From NCBI GenBank assembly GCA_963854835.1, contig OY978530.1, positions 25,573,637 through 25,637,636 of the forward strand: a DNA stretch of 64,000 bases, in the 5' to 3' direction. The position numbers were made by a program, and so were the translations under genes. The first letter of the stretch is position 1; each line of letters starts with the position of its first letter. Source of the DNA: Megamerina dolium. Its lineage: Eukaryota; Arthropoda; Insecta; Diptera; Megamerinidae. Shown in pieces: positions 46,127 to 57,413 of this stretch. The notes under the pieces were generated by a model. It was given only the letters and a program-made list of their open reading frames with translations. It was not told where the DNA came from and did not search any database.

Positions 46127-46853
46127 GGGGTTACACCACTGTAGAATTTTCAAAAAATGGAAAAAAAATTTTTTATCTTAAATAGTCAATAATAGTCTCA
46201 AAAATAATATACTAAAGGATGGAAGGCGGGAAAAATGTCTAAGTGTCTGAATTTCGAGTTTAGCCGCAAGACGTCTGAGGTATTCTCCGAGCACCTTTAA
46301 ACTTTAAACGCGTTTTTTTCGAAACCACTTTTTTTGAGCTGGCCGGAAACATAACTGGAAAAAATCTTAACCGATTGATTTGAAAATTTTTACAATACAT
46401 TAGAAATCGTTTTCTTCAGCGACGTACGTAGGGGTTTTTTAAAATTGTGCAGATTTTTTTATTTATAAACAATTTTTTGACGATTTTTTAGGTGAAATTT
46501 CGAACTTTTTCTTCAAAGGGTCGCCATTTTTCGAAAAATTAATTAATCCAAAAACCCCTACTTACGTCTTTTGCAATTGTAATATGGAATAAAAAAATAT
46601 TCGGTTTTTTGTTCCAGATCGAAAATTGCCGACGCTAGGTTTCCGGCTGTGCATCGCGGTGAAAAAAACGCATCAGCGGGGAAATGCTGCACAGCCACCT
46701 TTTTGTTTTTGAATCGCGCAACTTAATTGTTTTTTTGGACTTCAAGATTGACATTAAAAAATACTTTTTACAGAATTTGAATATCTCCTTTTGTTTGGCC
46801 TACGAAAATTCCCGAAATATGCCTTTTTTTGTGCTCTATAGTGGTGTAACCCC
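46127..46853. mobile_element. TTAA-target MITE (727 bp)
   Basis: It is bounded by TTAA at 46123-46126 and 46854-46857. The inverted ends GGGGTTACACCACT are perfect over 14 bases and extend to 19 with one mismatch. The interior is AT-rich, with no transposase frame. Its ends differ from those of the MITE at 1242-2157, so it is an independent TTAA-target family. Confidence 0.85.
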
Positions 46854-46964
46854 TTAATGTAAGTCATGCAGTAAGTTGACCAAGTTTTTTTAGCTTTAAA
46901 CCGCCATAACTATACAAGTATTTCACCTAAAACAACCATATTTTGGGTGTAGATTAGGATTATA

Positions 46965-47013
46965 GTGAGTGAGAGAGAGAGAGTGAGAGAGAGAGAAAGA
47001 GAGAGAGAGAAAT
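46965..47013. repeat. (GA)n microsatellite
   Basis: GAGTGAGAGAGAGA-type run of about 48 bases. Confidence 0.9.
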
Positions 47014-47595
47014 GGGCGAGTTACGCCCAATATCTTATGTAGCTCCCATATAAACCGTGAAACGAAATATTAGTGGACTAAAAAGGGAATATTTTTTAAA
47101 GTTTTTGAAGTTGTCATTTGATGGAATTTAGCTCGTTTTTACAATTTAATGATTATGGACGCATTTATGTAAGTACCCAGTAAGAACAGTCCCGGTCACG
47201 TTACCAACAAGACGATCACGTGTGCCATTTTAATAGTCACCAATCCCTTCTTATTGCAATCACTTTGTTAAGAGCTGTGAGAAAAATGTTCAAACATTTT
47301 TGTATACCTGTGATTTTCTATCATCTTCTTATATATGTACATGATTGCCTCAATACAAAAAAAAAGAACAACAAATTTTTTTATTATATATTTACTTTTA
47401 TCATTTAAAAAAAAATTTATTGCATAAAAATTAATTGAATATTGTATATCTTTACATAAATCTTTAACAAGTAATAATATCAACCTCAAAATCAGTTTAT
47501 CTTCTTTTATTTTCAGTTTATTTTATTTATTTTAAATGCTGTTGAGCGGCGGGAGGTTTTGAAGAGCGCCTTTGTGTGGTGCTGATCTATAGGTA
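47014..47595. other. Unassigned AT-rich region
   Basis: Nothing supported. Confidence 0.4.
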
Positions 47596-48012
47596 CTGCT
47601 CGAATTGTTAACCGCCTCTTACCAACTGCGAGATTGCCGCAGCAACTATCGCTGCTGTCGCTGTAACGATGACCACCACACATTGCTTCACGCTCATTCA
47701 CGTATACGCTCGTCCTACCAGTTTTCTCGGCTGATAGCGAGACCTCGCTCGTCTCAATCGGCACGCGTTCAATCGCGTGCTGACATGCGAAGAAGACATA
47801 TCTCGTTTCTCTCTAATAGTTCAGCTATGCAGCATGATCATCGTTATACGTGTTTACGGCGGAATGGACCTCGCTCGTCTTACTCTAAGAATTCCGTTAT
47901 ACAGCCGTACACCAACACAGCATCAACCCAGCGCATGGCAATCGTGCCAGTTGTAGCCCTTCTACCCACCTGGTTTTTGCTTACTGGTGAGTACTGGATC
48001 ACAGCTCAGTAA
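47596..48012 (+). pseudogene. BEL/Pao-type gag C-terminal fragment
   Basis: An open frame reads LRDCRSNYRCCRCNDDHHTL and LLHAHSRI, matching the last zinc-knuckle and HHTLLH block of BEL/Pao gag. A Ser/Arg-rich linker follows, then AIVPVVALLPTWFLLTG, where the protease would start. No protease active site is visible. It stops at the edge of the Transib relic. Confidence 0.5.
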
Positions 48013-48019
48013 AAAAAAG

Positions 48020-49310
48020 GTAAAAATATTCGTTAGATTTTTTCTGCTACATTTTCCTGAATTATGCTCTCTATAGCGCTTAAAGTCCTTATTCCTTGCT
48101 GTGATTCCTTCCTGTGATTCTTCTGTTAAATGCCCGATTGGAAGAAGATATTACTTTTGGTCCATGGATCAAATACTTAAAAAGAGTAGGTGGAATGTTG
48201 TAGCATATGTATAAAGAAACGAAAGATCTAGCAGTATTAAGTGTAAATACTCTGTACTTCACAGCATCTATATCAAATCCACGTGATTAGAATAATATGA
48301 AGGTTTTTTTTATTAAATTAATGTCTATATTAGTAATTTGTGCGGAAACCTCTAGATTTTGGAAACAACGCCTGGCGGTGTTTCCGTCGTTGCTACTGCC
48401 GAAACCCGGTTTGGGTTTATCCGCAATTAGGCCACACTTTTCCCTAAACTCCTTTTGTATTCAGGCTTTTTTTTGGAAACGATTTGCTTGTCTTTTTCCT
48501 CCCGAGATTACCATTTTTTATAGTTAGCTTGTATGCTAAATGTAGTAAACATTTGAAACATCGAATCCAACCATGTAGAACACAGAGACCAAATCTCAAA
48601 TTATCGGTATTCACTTCCCTGGTAACCATTTTATCTATGTTATTGAAGTCTTTGAATGTTGTTCCACACAAAAATCATTCCAGGATCGAGGTGGGTTCTG
48701 CACCCGTCCACCATTGATGAAATTAGTTGATGTCGAATTTTAATGTTTTTGTCGTAATACTTATGATGCATTTTCGAAGATTGGATATGTGGTTTTTTAT
48801 TAGACTGTGTTCCTGAATAGATGCATCAACATATTCATTCTGAGGTTCAATTTTTATTGGTTTACAATATCTTGACGCAGGAAGTGGGTTTTGCCATATG
48901 ACGACATCTTTAGTCATTAATAGAAGCTGTACAATACATATGACAAATACAACTGAATCCTTAGATTGAGTCTTGAAACGCTTGCTGGCAGGAGTTATGT
49001 CCCAAAGAACAGTCAAAACCCCATTTACAAATTAGATTCATTTCATCAAGATGGCCATCATTCAGGGTATTGATGACAATAATCAATGTTTGACATAATC
49101 GCATAATAGTATGATCTAACAGAGATTGCAAATTGACGGAAGCACTAGCTTCCGATACAGTAATGTCTGTTGGGTAGTAACGGTTTTTAGCTACCTGATT
49201 GATATATATGACGGAAATTTTTATGGAACATTTCTTCTAATCACATCATACTGCTCACGGGAAAGTTTAGCTTCTATCAGGACAGATAATGCATTTGGGT
49301 GATTTGAAAT
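48020..49310 (-). pseudogene. Transib (RAG1-like) transposase relic
   Basis: Minus-strand frames, with frameshifts, give a collinear series: KLSREQYDVIRRNVP (about 49280-49230), an LLDHTIMRLC-type block near 49110, KWGFDCS near 49020 (expected first catalytic Asp), IWQNPLPASRYCKPIKIE near 48890-48840, HGWIRCFKCLLHLAYK near 48575-48525, EFREKCGLIADKPKPGFG near 48450-48405, NDGNTARR near 48390, and RVFTLNTARSFVSLYICYN near 48250-48190. This order resembles Transib transposases, the DNA-transposon relatives of RAG1. The expected third catalytic region (near 48110-48150) is degraded. Ends and 5 bp target duplication were not found. Confidence 0.65.
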
Positions 49311-49530
49311 ATCTCTTGAAGCTGGTAATTGAACTACAGCTCGCCAACTCACACAAGTACGAGGGCGGATTGATAAAGAAGCTACCTAAGTACGAAAAAG
49401 GCAGCACAAACACAAAAACGATTGAAATTGCGATCTGTCAAACGTCAGCTGTTAAAATTTCACCCAAATTCATCGATGAGTTTATTTATTGTAGTTGTTT
49501 GAAGTAACCAACTTTTGTGTTTCTTGAAAA

Positions 49531-50530
49531 ATGGAAAAAAGCGAATTCCGTGCAGTGATTAAACACTATTATTTGAAAGGGAAAACGGCGAAAGAGACAA
49601 AAGAAAAACTCGATAAACATTACGGCAAGTCTGCTCCGTCAGATTAAATAGTAAAATATTGGATTGCTGAATTTAAACGCACTGCAACAACACCATCAAC
49701 AGGAAGGCCAAAAGAGGTGGTTACTGAAGAAAATATCAAGAAAATCCTCGATATCGTTATGAATGATCGCCGAGTCAAGTTGCGTGAGATTGTTGAAATG
49801 GTAAACATCTCATATGAACGTGTGTTCAACAATTTGCATGAACATTTGCATATGAAAAAGCTACCGGCAAGATGGGTGCCGCATTTGCTCAGTGTCGAAC
49901 AAAAACGAGTTCGAGAGACCACTTCACAGCGGTGTTTGGACATGATAAAGCGTAATCCTGTTAATTTTTGGCGTCGATTAATAACTGCTGATGAAGCGTG
50001 GGTCCACCACTACACACCTGAAACCAAAAATCAATCGAAACAATGGGTGGAAGCTGGTGGAAGTGCTCCGAAAAAAGCGAAGGCAGTGAAATCGGCTGGC
50101 AAGGTTATAGCCACTGAATTTTGGAATGCACTCGGAATATAACTTATCGATTATCTTGAAAAAGGATCCACAATCACAGATCAAATGAATGATGCAATCA
50201 AGAAAAAACGACCACATTTAAAGAAGAAAAAAGTGCTCTTTCTTCAAGACAACGCACCGGTTCACACAGCATTAGATATGATGCTAAAATTATGTGAAAT
50301 ACACTTCGAATTGGTTGATCATCCACCTTATAGTCCAGATTTAGCTCCTAGTGACTTTTTCCTGTTCCCAAACTTGAAAAAATGGCTCGCAGGAAAAAGA
50401 TTCAGCTCAAACGAAGAAGTGATTACCGAAACTAACGCGTATTTTGAGGGGTTCCCAAAATCGTATTATTCAGATGGTATAAAAAAGTTGGAATATCGTC
50501 TTACTAAGTGTGTCGAAGTAAAAGGTCATC
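49531..50530 (+). pseudogene. mariner transposase (DD34D), two stops
   Basis: It starts MEKSEFRAVIKHYYLKGKTA at 49531. A stop lies at about 49646 and another at 50140. The N-terminal HTH region has RRVKLREIVEMVNISYERVF. Catalytic blocks are LITADEAWVHHYTPE (first Asp), VLFLQDNAPVHTA (second) and PYSPDLAPSDFFLFPNL, with the third Asp 34 residues after the second, the mariner signature. WLAGKRFSSNEEV and GIKKLEYRLTKCVEVKG follow. The stop near 50140 falls inside the catalytic domain. Confidence 0.92.
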
Positions 50531-50668
50531 AATCATGGACCGCACTGATCGATAAAAAAATGTTCAAAGCGTTTGAGATTTTATTAGAGTCGGAGCAATT
50601 GCATGGACTATTTTTTTCAACACCGCACTTGCATCGCGAAATTAAAAACAATCTGTTCCACTCATATA
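50531..50668 (+). other. Foreign segment fused to the mariner frame
   Basis: The frame stays open past the mariner end (FKAFEILLESEQLHGLFFST, then HLHREIKNN) but the sequence is not mariner. I do not recognise its source. Confidence 0.35.
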
Positions 50669-50795
50669 CGAGGGCGGATTGATAATGAAGCTACCTAAGT
50701 AGGAAAAAACATTTTTTTTGTTCAAAAACCATTTATTTCTCAACGTAGTCTCCTTTTACTTCGACACGTTTCATCCACGAACAAATACGGCCCAA
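50669..50795 (-). pseudogene. Second mariner terminus and C-terminus
   Basis: TA at 50667-50668 is followed by CGAGGGCGGATTGATAATGA, the family terminus. On the minus strand the last codons of a mariner transposase, RVEVKGDYVEK and a stop, lie at about 50730-50775. The element then joins unrelated Tc1/mariner-superfamily sequence. Confidence 0.7.
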
Positions 50796-51060
50796 TCACA
50801 CCTCCGGCATGAAAATCGCACCAAACGGTAACTTTTTGCGGGTGCAACGGTGTCTCAAGAAGCACTTGTGGGTTTGTAGCTGACCAATAACGCATATTTT
50901 GCTTATTGACAAAGCCATTGAGCCAGAAATGAGCTTCATCGCTGAAGATGATTTTTCGTTCTTAAAGTTGCGACCACCGATTCAGAATTTCGGTAGTAAT
51001 TTTTAATAATTTCCAAACGTTGATGGTTCATGAACTTTACCAGGATGAAAATGTTGACTT
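50785..51060 (-). pseudogene. Tc1/mariner-superfamily transposase fragment (different family)
   Basis: Minus-strand blocks IFSDEAHFWLNGFVNKQN, MRYWSATNPQVLLETPLHPQ and KVTVWCDFHAGGVIGPYLF resemble a branch of the Tc1/mariner superfamily in which SDEAHF holds the first Asp. The rest is deleted and it is fused directly to the mariner C-terminus on its left. Confidence 0.65.
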
Positions 51061-51109
51061 TAACTAACGTGTTGACATTGACAGTTGATTAAAAAAATTT
51101 AAGGGTGCG

Positions 51110-51570
51110 TTCATATAAAGATACGAAATTGTTATGTCCCTAATGGAAAACCCTTTATTATACAAAATGTTAATGAATAAATATTCCTAAAGTTTTTAAA
51201 GTATCGATGCTGAATCACCACTAATTGCGAATATCGCGAAAAACGGTTGGTACACATGCTAAAGCGAAGTATCGAAAAAATTGTTAACCAATAGAAATAG
51301 GCGTTAATCAGAAAATCCCACAAAAAAAGGAAGAAACTCTATAACGGTAAATTTGAATAGTCGCAGAGGCAATATAAGACTATAGCAAGGTAAATAGCAA
51401 AGAAATTAAATAGCGATTGTAAATAGTAGTATTGATTAAATAAATTGTTGTTGCATATAGTAAGTACAAAAGAGATGTTGCAATTTATTATTGACATAGT
51501 CCAGTGATCGAACAGTGTTGATTTGAGTTAGAATTACACATTTACAAAATAAAAACCTAATAAATGGTGT
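51110..51570 (+). repeat. LTR of a gypsy-type element
   Basis: It ends in ACAAAATAAAAACCTAATAA, homologous to the LTR relic at 45170-45315. It is followed directly by a primer-binding-site-like sequence. The left boundary is approximate. Confidence 0.65.
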
Positions 51571-51990
51571 CCAAAGTGGGATTCTGTTAAGATGGTGAAA
51601 AGTGACTAACTGGAAGTGGACCAACTAAAAAAGCAGTCGTCAGAGATGAATCTATAGTCATCCGGTGCAAAAGTGAAGCTGCTGGTGAAGCTAAGGGTAT
51701 TAATGTAGACGAACATGAGTTCTTTGAGGAAGCCGCCCGGCACTACTGCCCGCTGAGAAAGGAAACAAAACAGGTTCGAGTGGTCAACTCATGGAATTCA
51801 TGCAAACCGTGATATAACAACAGCTACAACAACTGCAAGCATTTAATGTAAAGCTATACAAGCGTGGTCTGGTGGTGTTTTCGCAAGGTAACGTGTCTAA
51901 CTGCCTCAACCGAGTGGGGCTAGCGCAATCATTGTTGAACTCATCGCAAGTCAACTCACTGGACGTCATGCGCACTATGTGATGTGCACC
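51565..51990 (+). pseudogene. LTR-element primer-binding site and degraded gag leader
   Basis: TGGTGTCCAAAGTGGG (about 51565-51580) has the form of a gypsy-group tRNA primer-binding site just inside a 5' LTR. The following 400 bp has short gag-like frames broken by stops and no recognisable domain. Confidence 0.5.
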
Positions 51991-52084
51991 TTCACTCTGT
52001 AATGAGGGTGCCATCATGTAGAAAGCACTGCTTCCTATGCTTACTCTCTCCCAATGAAAAATCAAACCGTGCCTCAGATGAGGA

Positions 52085-52851
52085 CAACCTTTTTTGTTGA
52101 CGGCCTGTTTCTATTTCCCAGGAGCTAAACATTGCACAAAAAACCATTTGGAACCATTTAAAAAAAGCTGGATACAAAAATCGATCCATTTCTGATGCGG
52201 ATGAAAAGTGATTAAAAGTGGGTCCCTTACGACAACGTCAGGCGAAAGCGGTCGTGGTCGAATCGCGGTGAGCTGGCGCAAACGGTGGCCAAACCAGAAC
52301 TGACGGTAAGGAAGGTTTTGCTATGTGTTTGGAGGGATTGGCAGGGAATCTTCTACTGTGAGCTGCTCCCCTACGGCAAAACTCTTAATTCGGACCTGTA
52401 CTGTCAACAACTGAACCGTCTGAAGGAAGCAATCGCCCAGAAGCGGCCAGCTTTGGCCAATAGGAGAGGAATTGTGTTCCATCATGACAACGCCAGGTCA
52501 CACACATCGATAGTGACTCGCCAGAAGCTCCGGCAGCTTGGTTGGGATGTTCATATGCATCCACCTTATAGTCCGAACCTGGCATCAAATAATTACAACC
52601 TGTTCCTGTCTATGGCGAATGATTTTGCTGGTGAAAAATTCGCAAGAGAAGCTTGTGAAAATCGACTGTCTCAATTTTTTTGCCAATAGGGACGAGGTTT
52701 CTATGAGAGTGGCATTATGAAATTACCTTCAAAATGGCAACAAGTTATCGAACAAAATGATGCATATTTGATCTAAATCGGATCATTCTAACTATACTAA
52801 ATAAAACCTTCAATTTAATGCAAAAATAATCGATTTCTTTTTACTAGACCT
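52085..52851 (+). pseudogene. mariner (mellifera-like) transposase relic with right terminus
   Basis: N-terminal scraps (ELNIAQKTIWNHLKKAGY near 52120-52175), DADEK with the next Trp codon changed to a stop (52210), then an open stretch: VWRDWQGIFYCELLPYGK, NSDLYCQQLNRLKEAIAQK, FHHDNARSHTS (second Asp) and HPPYSPNLASNNYNLFLSM. In the last block the third catalytic Asp of the APSD motif is Asn, so even the open part would be dead. The terminus at about 52820-52851 matches the derivative at 29745. Confidence 0.85.
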
Positions 52852-52855
52852 TATA

Positions 52856-53400
52856 TATTACAGTTGCCATGCGGAGAGCCACAAACTCGGATGTGGGTTT
52901 CTTGTCAGTAAGAGACTACGACATATCGTCTCGCAGTTCACATCTGTGTATGAGCGGCTGACATCAATCCGCATTAAGCCAAAATTTTTCAACAATAGCC
53001 TAATATGTGCCCACGCTCCGACAGATGAGAAGGACGATGCAACCAAAGAGAACTTCTTTCAGAGCCTCGAAGAAGTATATGGGCGCTGCCCCCGCCACAA
53101 TATCAAAACCGTGCTAGCCGATTTCAATGGCAGAGTGCCAGGAAAGGTACCTTTGCTCCAACTGTCGGGAAATTCAGCCTCCACCAGAACACCTCCAATA
53201 ACGGAATGAGGCTGATCGATTTCGCAGTAGCACGAAACATGGTAATTAGTAGTACCAGATTTCAACATCTCGACATCCATAAAGCGACATGGATGTCTTC
53301 AGATCAGCGAATAAAAAATCAAATTGATCACGTGATGTTTGACGGAATGCATGCTTCCAGTATGATAGACGGAGTACGGAGACTATTCCTGTCGTGACAA
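52856..53400 (+). pseudogene. RTE endonuclease (copy d)
   Basis: KLGCGFLVSKRLRH-like sequence near 52890, then YERLTSIRIKPKFFNNSLIC, AHAPTDEKDDATKENFFQSL, VLADFNGRVPGK (the GDFN block with Gly changed to Ala), MRLIDFAVARNMVISSTRFQ, HKATWMSSDQRIKNQIDHVM. It is the APE-type endonuclease of the RTE clade, with a shift near 53175. Confidence 0.85.
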
Positions 53401-54795
53401 CAATGGGAATCTGTTTACAGATGCCCACAGTGTACTGAGCTTATGGAGGTAACACTTCTCCATGTTACTGAATAGCGACGGCCCGAACAATCCCCTAGTG
53501 GAGTAGATCTCCCGAACTCCACACCCCACCTCCGGACCATGATGAGGTAAGAGACGCCATTTCTAGGCTAAAAAACAACAAAGCTGACCTGATTTGATCT
53601 TATCAGTGTAGCTTCATACTTGGTAAATCCACCGTCGACCAGATTTTCGCACTACCCTACATCCTGGAGAAGACCCAAGAAAAACAGATTGACACACACC
53701 ATCTATTTGTTGATTATAAAGCCGCTTTCGACACTTCGGTAAGGGATTACCTCTACGCAACAATGTCTGATTTCGGTATTCCTGCGAAGCTCATTCGGCT
53801 CTGCAGAATGACACTGTGCAACTCCCGTTGCGCAGTGAAAATTGAGAAGGGCCTTTCCCTGCCATTTAATACCGAATTGGTTTTCAGACAAGGTGATTCG
53901 TTATCGTGCGACTTCAATTTTATTATGGAGAAAATAATACGAGCTGCTGACCCACCACATAATGGCACTATCTTCAAAAAAAGTGACATGCTGTTAGCGT
54001 ATGCCGATGATATTGACATAATCGGCATCAACACGCGAGCAGTCAGTGCAGCATTCTCAGATTTGGAAAGAAAGTTGCGTCGAATGAGTCTTACGGTGAA
54101 CGAGGGCAAGACGAAGAATCCAGTGTCAACAAACAAAGAGTCCCTGCGTCTTGGACAGCACGTCACTGTTGACAACTCCGCTTTTGATGTAGTAAGGATT
54201 TTGTCTATCTTGGAACCACCATTAACAACTCTAATGACGTCAGCCTGGAGATATTGCGAAGTATCACTCTTGCTAGCAGGTGCTACTTTGGGCTAAGCAA
54301 GCGGTCGAGAAATCGAGCAGCAAAAACCACTCTCTACAAGTCTCTCATCATGCCTGTCTTTACATATGGCGCCGAAGCTTGGACAATTTCCACCTCAGAT
54401 GAGAGATTCCTCGGAGTTTTCGAGAGAAAGGTCCTACACAATATCTTTGGGCCTATTTGCGTTGGTGGCAAATATCGAATAAGGTACAACCATGAACTGT
54501 ATGATCTGTATGCCGACACTGACATAGTAAAGCGACTACGCTGGCTAGGTCATGTTGAGCAAATGGAAGAACACGCTCCGGCTAAGAAGGTGTTATGTTC
54601 GGAACCCGCTGGTGGACGACGCAGGTGAGGAAGACCTAACCTCCGGTTGAAATATCAAGTACAGGAGAACTAGTCAGCGCTTGGAATTTTTAACTAGCCA
54701 ACTAGCGAAGAAAAGAGCTGGCTGGCGAAGCATACTACATTCGGCCTAAATCGATTTTCGGTTGTAAGGGCCGCATAAATAAATAAGTACAAGAA
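53401..54795 (+). pseudogene. RTE reverse transcriptase (copy d), with deletions
   Basis: The linker and first RT blocks are reduced. From 53600 it reads STVDQIFALPYILEKTQEKQ, FVDYKAAFDT, MLLAYADDIDIIGINTRAVS (YADD intact), RMSLTVNEGKTKNPVSTNKE, TYGAEAWTIST and KVLHNIFGPICVGGKYRIR, then a RLRWLGHVEQM end. Frameshifts lie near 54200 and 54630. The 3' end carries the CATAAATAAATAAG tract typical of this family. Confidence 0.88.
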
Positions 54796-55610
54796 AATGA
54801 GTCTCCCATTGACTCCAAGCTTCAAGAACAATCTACTCGCCAAGATGTCGTTATTAGTAAATATCAGTGATTAGAGAATCAAGTACAATTAAATTAAAGC
54901 CACCATTACTAGATGGAACCACGCTATTCAACACCTTCAAACTTTAGTACGAGACAATAGCTTAGAAGAATCTATGGTAATTCTGAAAAATTAATTGAAA
55001 AAATAACCGACCAAATACGTAATGGAGAGACTAAGCGTGCCATATTCATGTCACCAAGAAATCCATACGCCAAAACAGTCAGTAGTATTTGCAGGTGTGA
55101 AGTTACCAGTTTGATGTGTCCACCCATGCCACAAGTACGCCAGAGGCAGAAACAACAGATCTAGTTGAAGCACCGTATCAGGCAGTAAAATCAGTAGTGC
55201 AGCCTGAAGCAAATACAAAGGACCAACGTGAAAATAAATTTACATGTAAATGCTTCATATGCAATAAATGAATACATATGGCGCGTGATTACGATCAATC
55301 GATTGTGAAGCCTAATGCAAGAACAAGGAATCTACTCAAAAATAAGTTTATTGGTATGCGCTTCTTATGCGACAAAAGAGGACTTATGGCGTGTGATTGC
55401 CGCCTACTATGCAAGCAACCGGGATCGAATTCTCCAGGACAACGAAAGGAAGATCATGATGCAGGTCATCGTGGTAATGCTGATATTCCATTTCGACGTA
55501 CTTATAAAAGGGATAGTAAACATTGTTCTCGAGTAAAAAGCCAGAATCCAATTGTCGACATACGGCTTACGACTGTCTTGCCGGAAGAGCTGCTTTGGCA
55601 GTAATTGCAA
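54796..55610 (+). pseudogene. LOA-group LINE ORF1 relic with zinc knuckles
   Basis: RAIFMSPRNPYAKTVSS near 55040-55085 is followed by two knuckle-like motifs, CFICNK-IHMARD (about 55250-55290, with a stop inside) and LCDKRGLMACDCRLLCKQPG (about 55365-55430). Position and strand fit an ORF1 for the LOA ORF2 relic that follows. Confidence 0.55.
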
Positions 55611-57290
55611 GAACATTCTCCATGGATAACCTGGGCATGATAATGATCCAAAAATCCTGGAACTATAAAGTTGCAATCTGTGGATTGAATCTGGATTGAG
55701 CTGCGACAGCGGTAAAGTAATATGGGATAAACGGCATAGTTCACTTACATCCTGCATGCTACTTAGCAAAAATATTAATTATATTTGTCTTACAGAATTT
55801 ACGACGAAAGACTTAGTCCTAATCCGGGCCCCAATTGACATCGAGGGGAGCAAACGAGAAGTGGTGGTAGCATCAGCATACTTTCCGAGTGAAGGAACTC
55901 CACCACCGCCGGCAGAAGTACTGTAGCTGTTGGCGTTCTATTATGTGCACAATTTGCCTATAATTATGGGATGCGACACCAACACACACAACATGATATG
56001 GGGCACCACGGACGTCAATAGTCGAGGTAAGTACCTTCTAGAATACTTAGTAGCTTCCAACTTAGAGATTTTAAATGAGGGAAATAAACTTACATTTGTT
56101 ACCAGAGTTTGGTGAGAGGTGTTAGATATAACAATAGCCAGTCCAAGTATTGGTAGGTATATAAGGAATTGGAGGGTTTCTAGGGAGAAATTATTATCTG
56201 AGGTCACCCTGGAGGGTCTAATCATTTAAGCACTAAAATATAGAAATCCCAAGAAAACCAACTGGATGAAATATAAAAAAAATTCCGTTACAATTTACAA
56301 GACATTTCATCGAACGAACCCATATGTAACAATGAGCTCTAAGATAGTGTGACTAAATTGAATGGGGTAATACTGGACGCTTTGCAAAGCAACTGGCCAG
56401 AAAAACCAAGGGCATGCAAAAAGACGCAGTTTGGTGGAACAGCTACCGCTCTGCTCTCAGAACCGAAATCCGCAGCCTTAGCAACAGGACAAAGCGGAAC
56501 GGGCCATGGCGAGAAAACAAAACCAAGTCGACAAAATATTATAAGGAGATAAAAAAAGGCAAAACGTACCAGCTTGAGGAACTTCTGTTAAAGTACTTTA
56601 CCAGCTGCAAGTAGACTATATGACCAGACATGTTAATGTACCTAAAAATAAAGGATGGTAATTATACCACAAACAATCTAGAAAGGGCACAGCTGTTATT
56701 AAAGACACATTTTCCAGAATGTATTACCGAAGAGATCAGTCGACCTCGGTTTCGACCAAACAAACCAGGAACCAGGAAATTAATGGTGGAAATCATCTCC
56801 GTGGCAGGACTTGAATGGGCATTAAACACCTTTAAAGCCGCCAGGAATGGACGCTATCTTTCCTGCTTTTTTACAAAAGGGCTTTCGATAACACATTAAG
56901 TTGAAGAGGAGTGGACTTGGTGACGTCCAAGTGGATGACCGAAGTCCTGCACACCAGATTGACAGAAACATCTGCTGGAGAAGACACAATTGCTGTCACC
57001 ACAATCAGAGGCTGTGCACAAGGAGGTGTCCTTTCGCCTTTCATGTACACCCTGGTAGTGGACGAACTGTTAACAATATCGGCTATGCTGATAACATCGT
57101 GTTAATTGTTAGAGGCAAATTTAATGAAAGGAGACTAAGAATTGTTCGGCAATGATGCGGGTCTGTAAGATTAATCATTAATCCTACAAGACCACAATTG
57201 TTCTATTCACCAAAAAAATTTTTAGAACCGCAAAAATTGTTTTTTTATTATGGCGTAGTTGTTGACTGTCCGAATTTTAAGTGATAGCTT
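55611..57290 (+). pseudogene. LOA-group LINE ORF2 relic: endonuclease and RT
   Basis: Endonuclease blocks: a degraded EPW-type motif near 55645, LLSKNINYICLTEFTTKD (about 55755-55810), SAYFPSEGTPPPPAEV, LPIIMGCDTNTHNMIWG (55950-56000; the CD-N block) and NEGNKLTFVTRV. The linker has NPKKTNWMKYK near 56250. RT blocks: DTIAVTTIRGCAQGGVLSPF near 56985-57045, LVVDELLT and a YADN box (normally YADD) near 57080-57095, then INPTRPQLFYSPKK. Many frameshifts; the catalytic box is altered. Confidence 0.75.
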
Positions 57291-57413
57291 GTCGAAAAGC
57301 TATTAGGGAGGGTTATAAATCTTTAACTTATCACTTTGTAATTGAACTAGCCCGTAAAAATTCATATTCTTCGGCTGAGACAATACTTCGGATTCTCGAA
57401 TACTGCTGTTCGT

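Larger units (their letters stand above)
49360..50668 (+). mobile_element. mariner element (irritans-like), 3' end replaced
   Basis: It starts with the terminus CGAGGGCGGATTGATAA after TA (49358-49359). The transposase follows, but no matching inverted right end closes it: from about 50530 the sequence departs from mariner, and a second mariner terminus of the same family begins at 50669. Confidence 0.75.

Noticed and set aside
47605..48012. A host gene with an Arg/Ser-rich domain
   Set aside because: The Cys/His block followed by an HHTLLH motif matches BEL/Pao gag, and the frame ends at a transposon junction.
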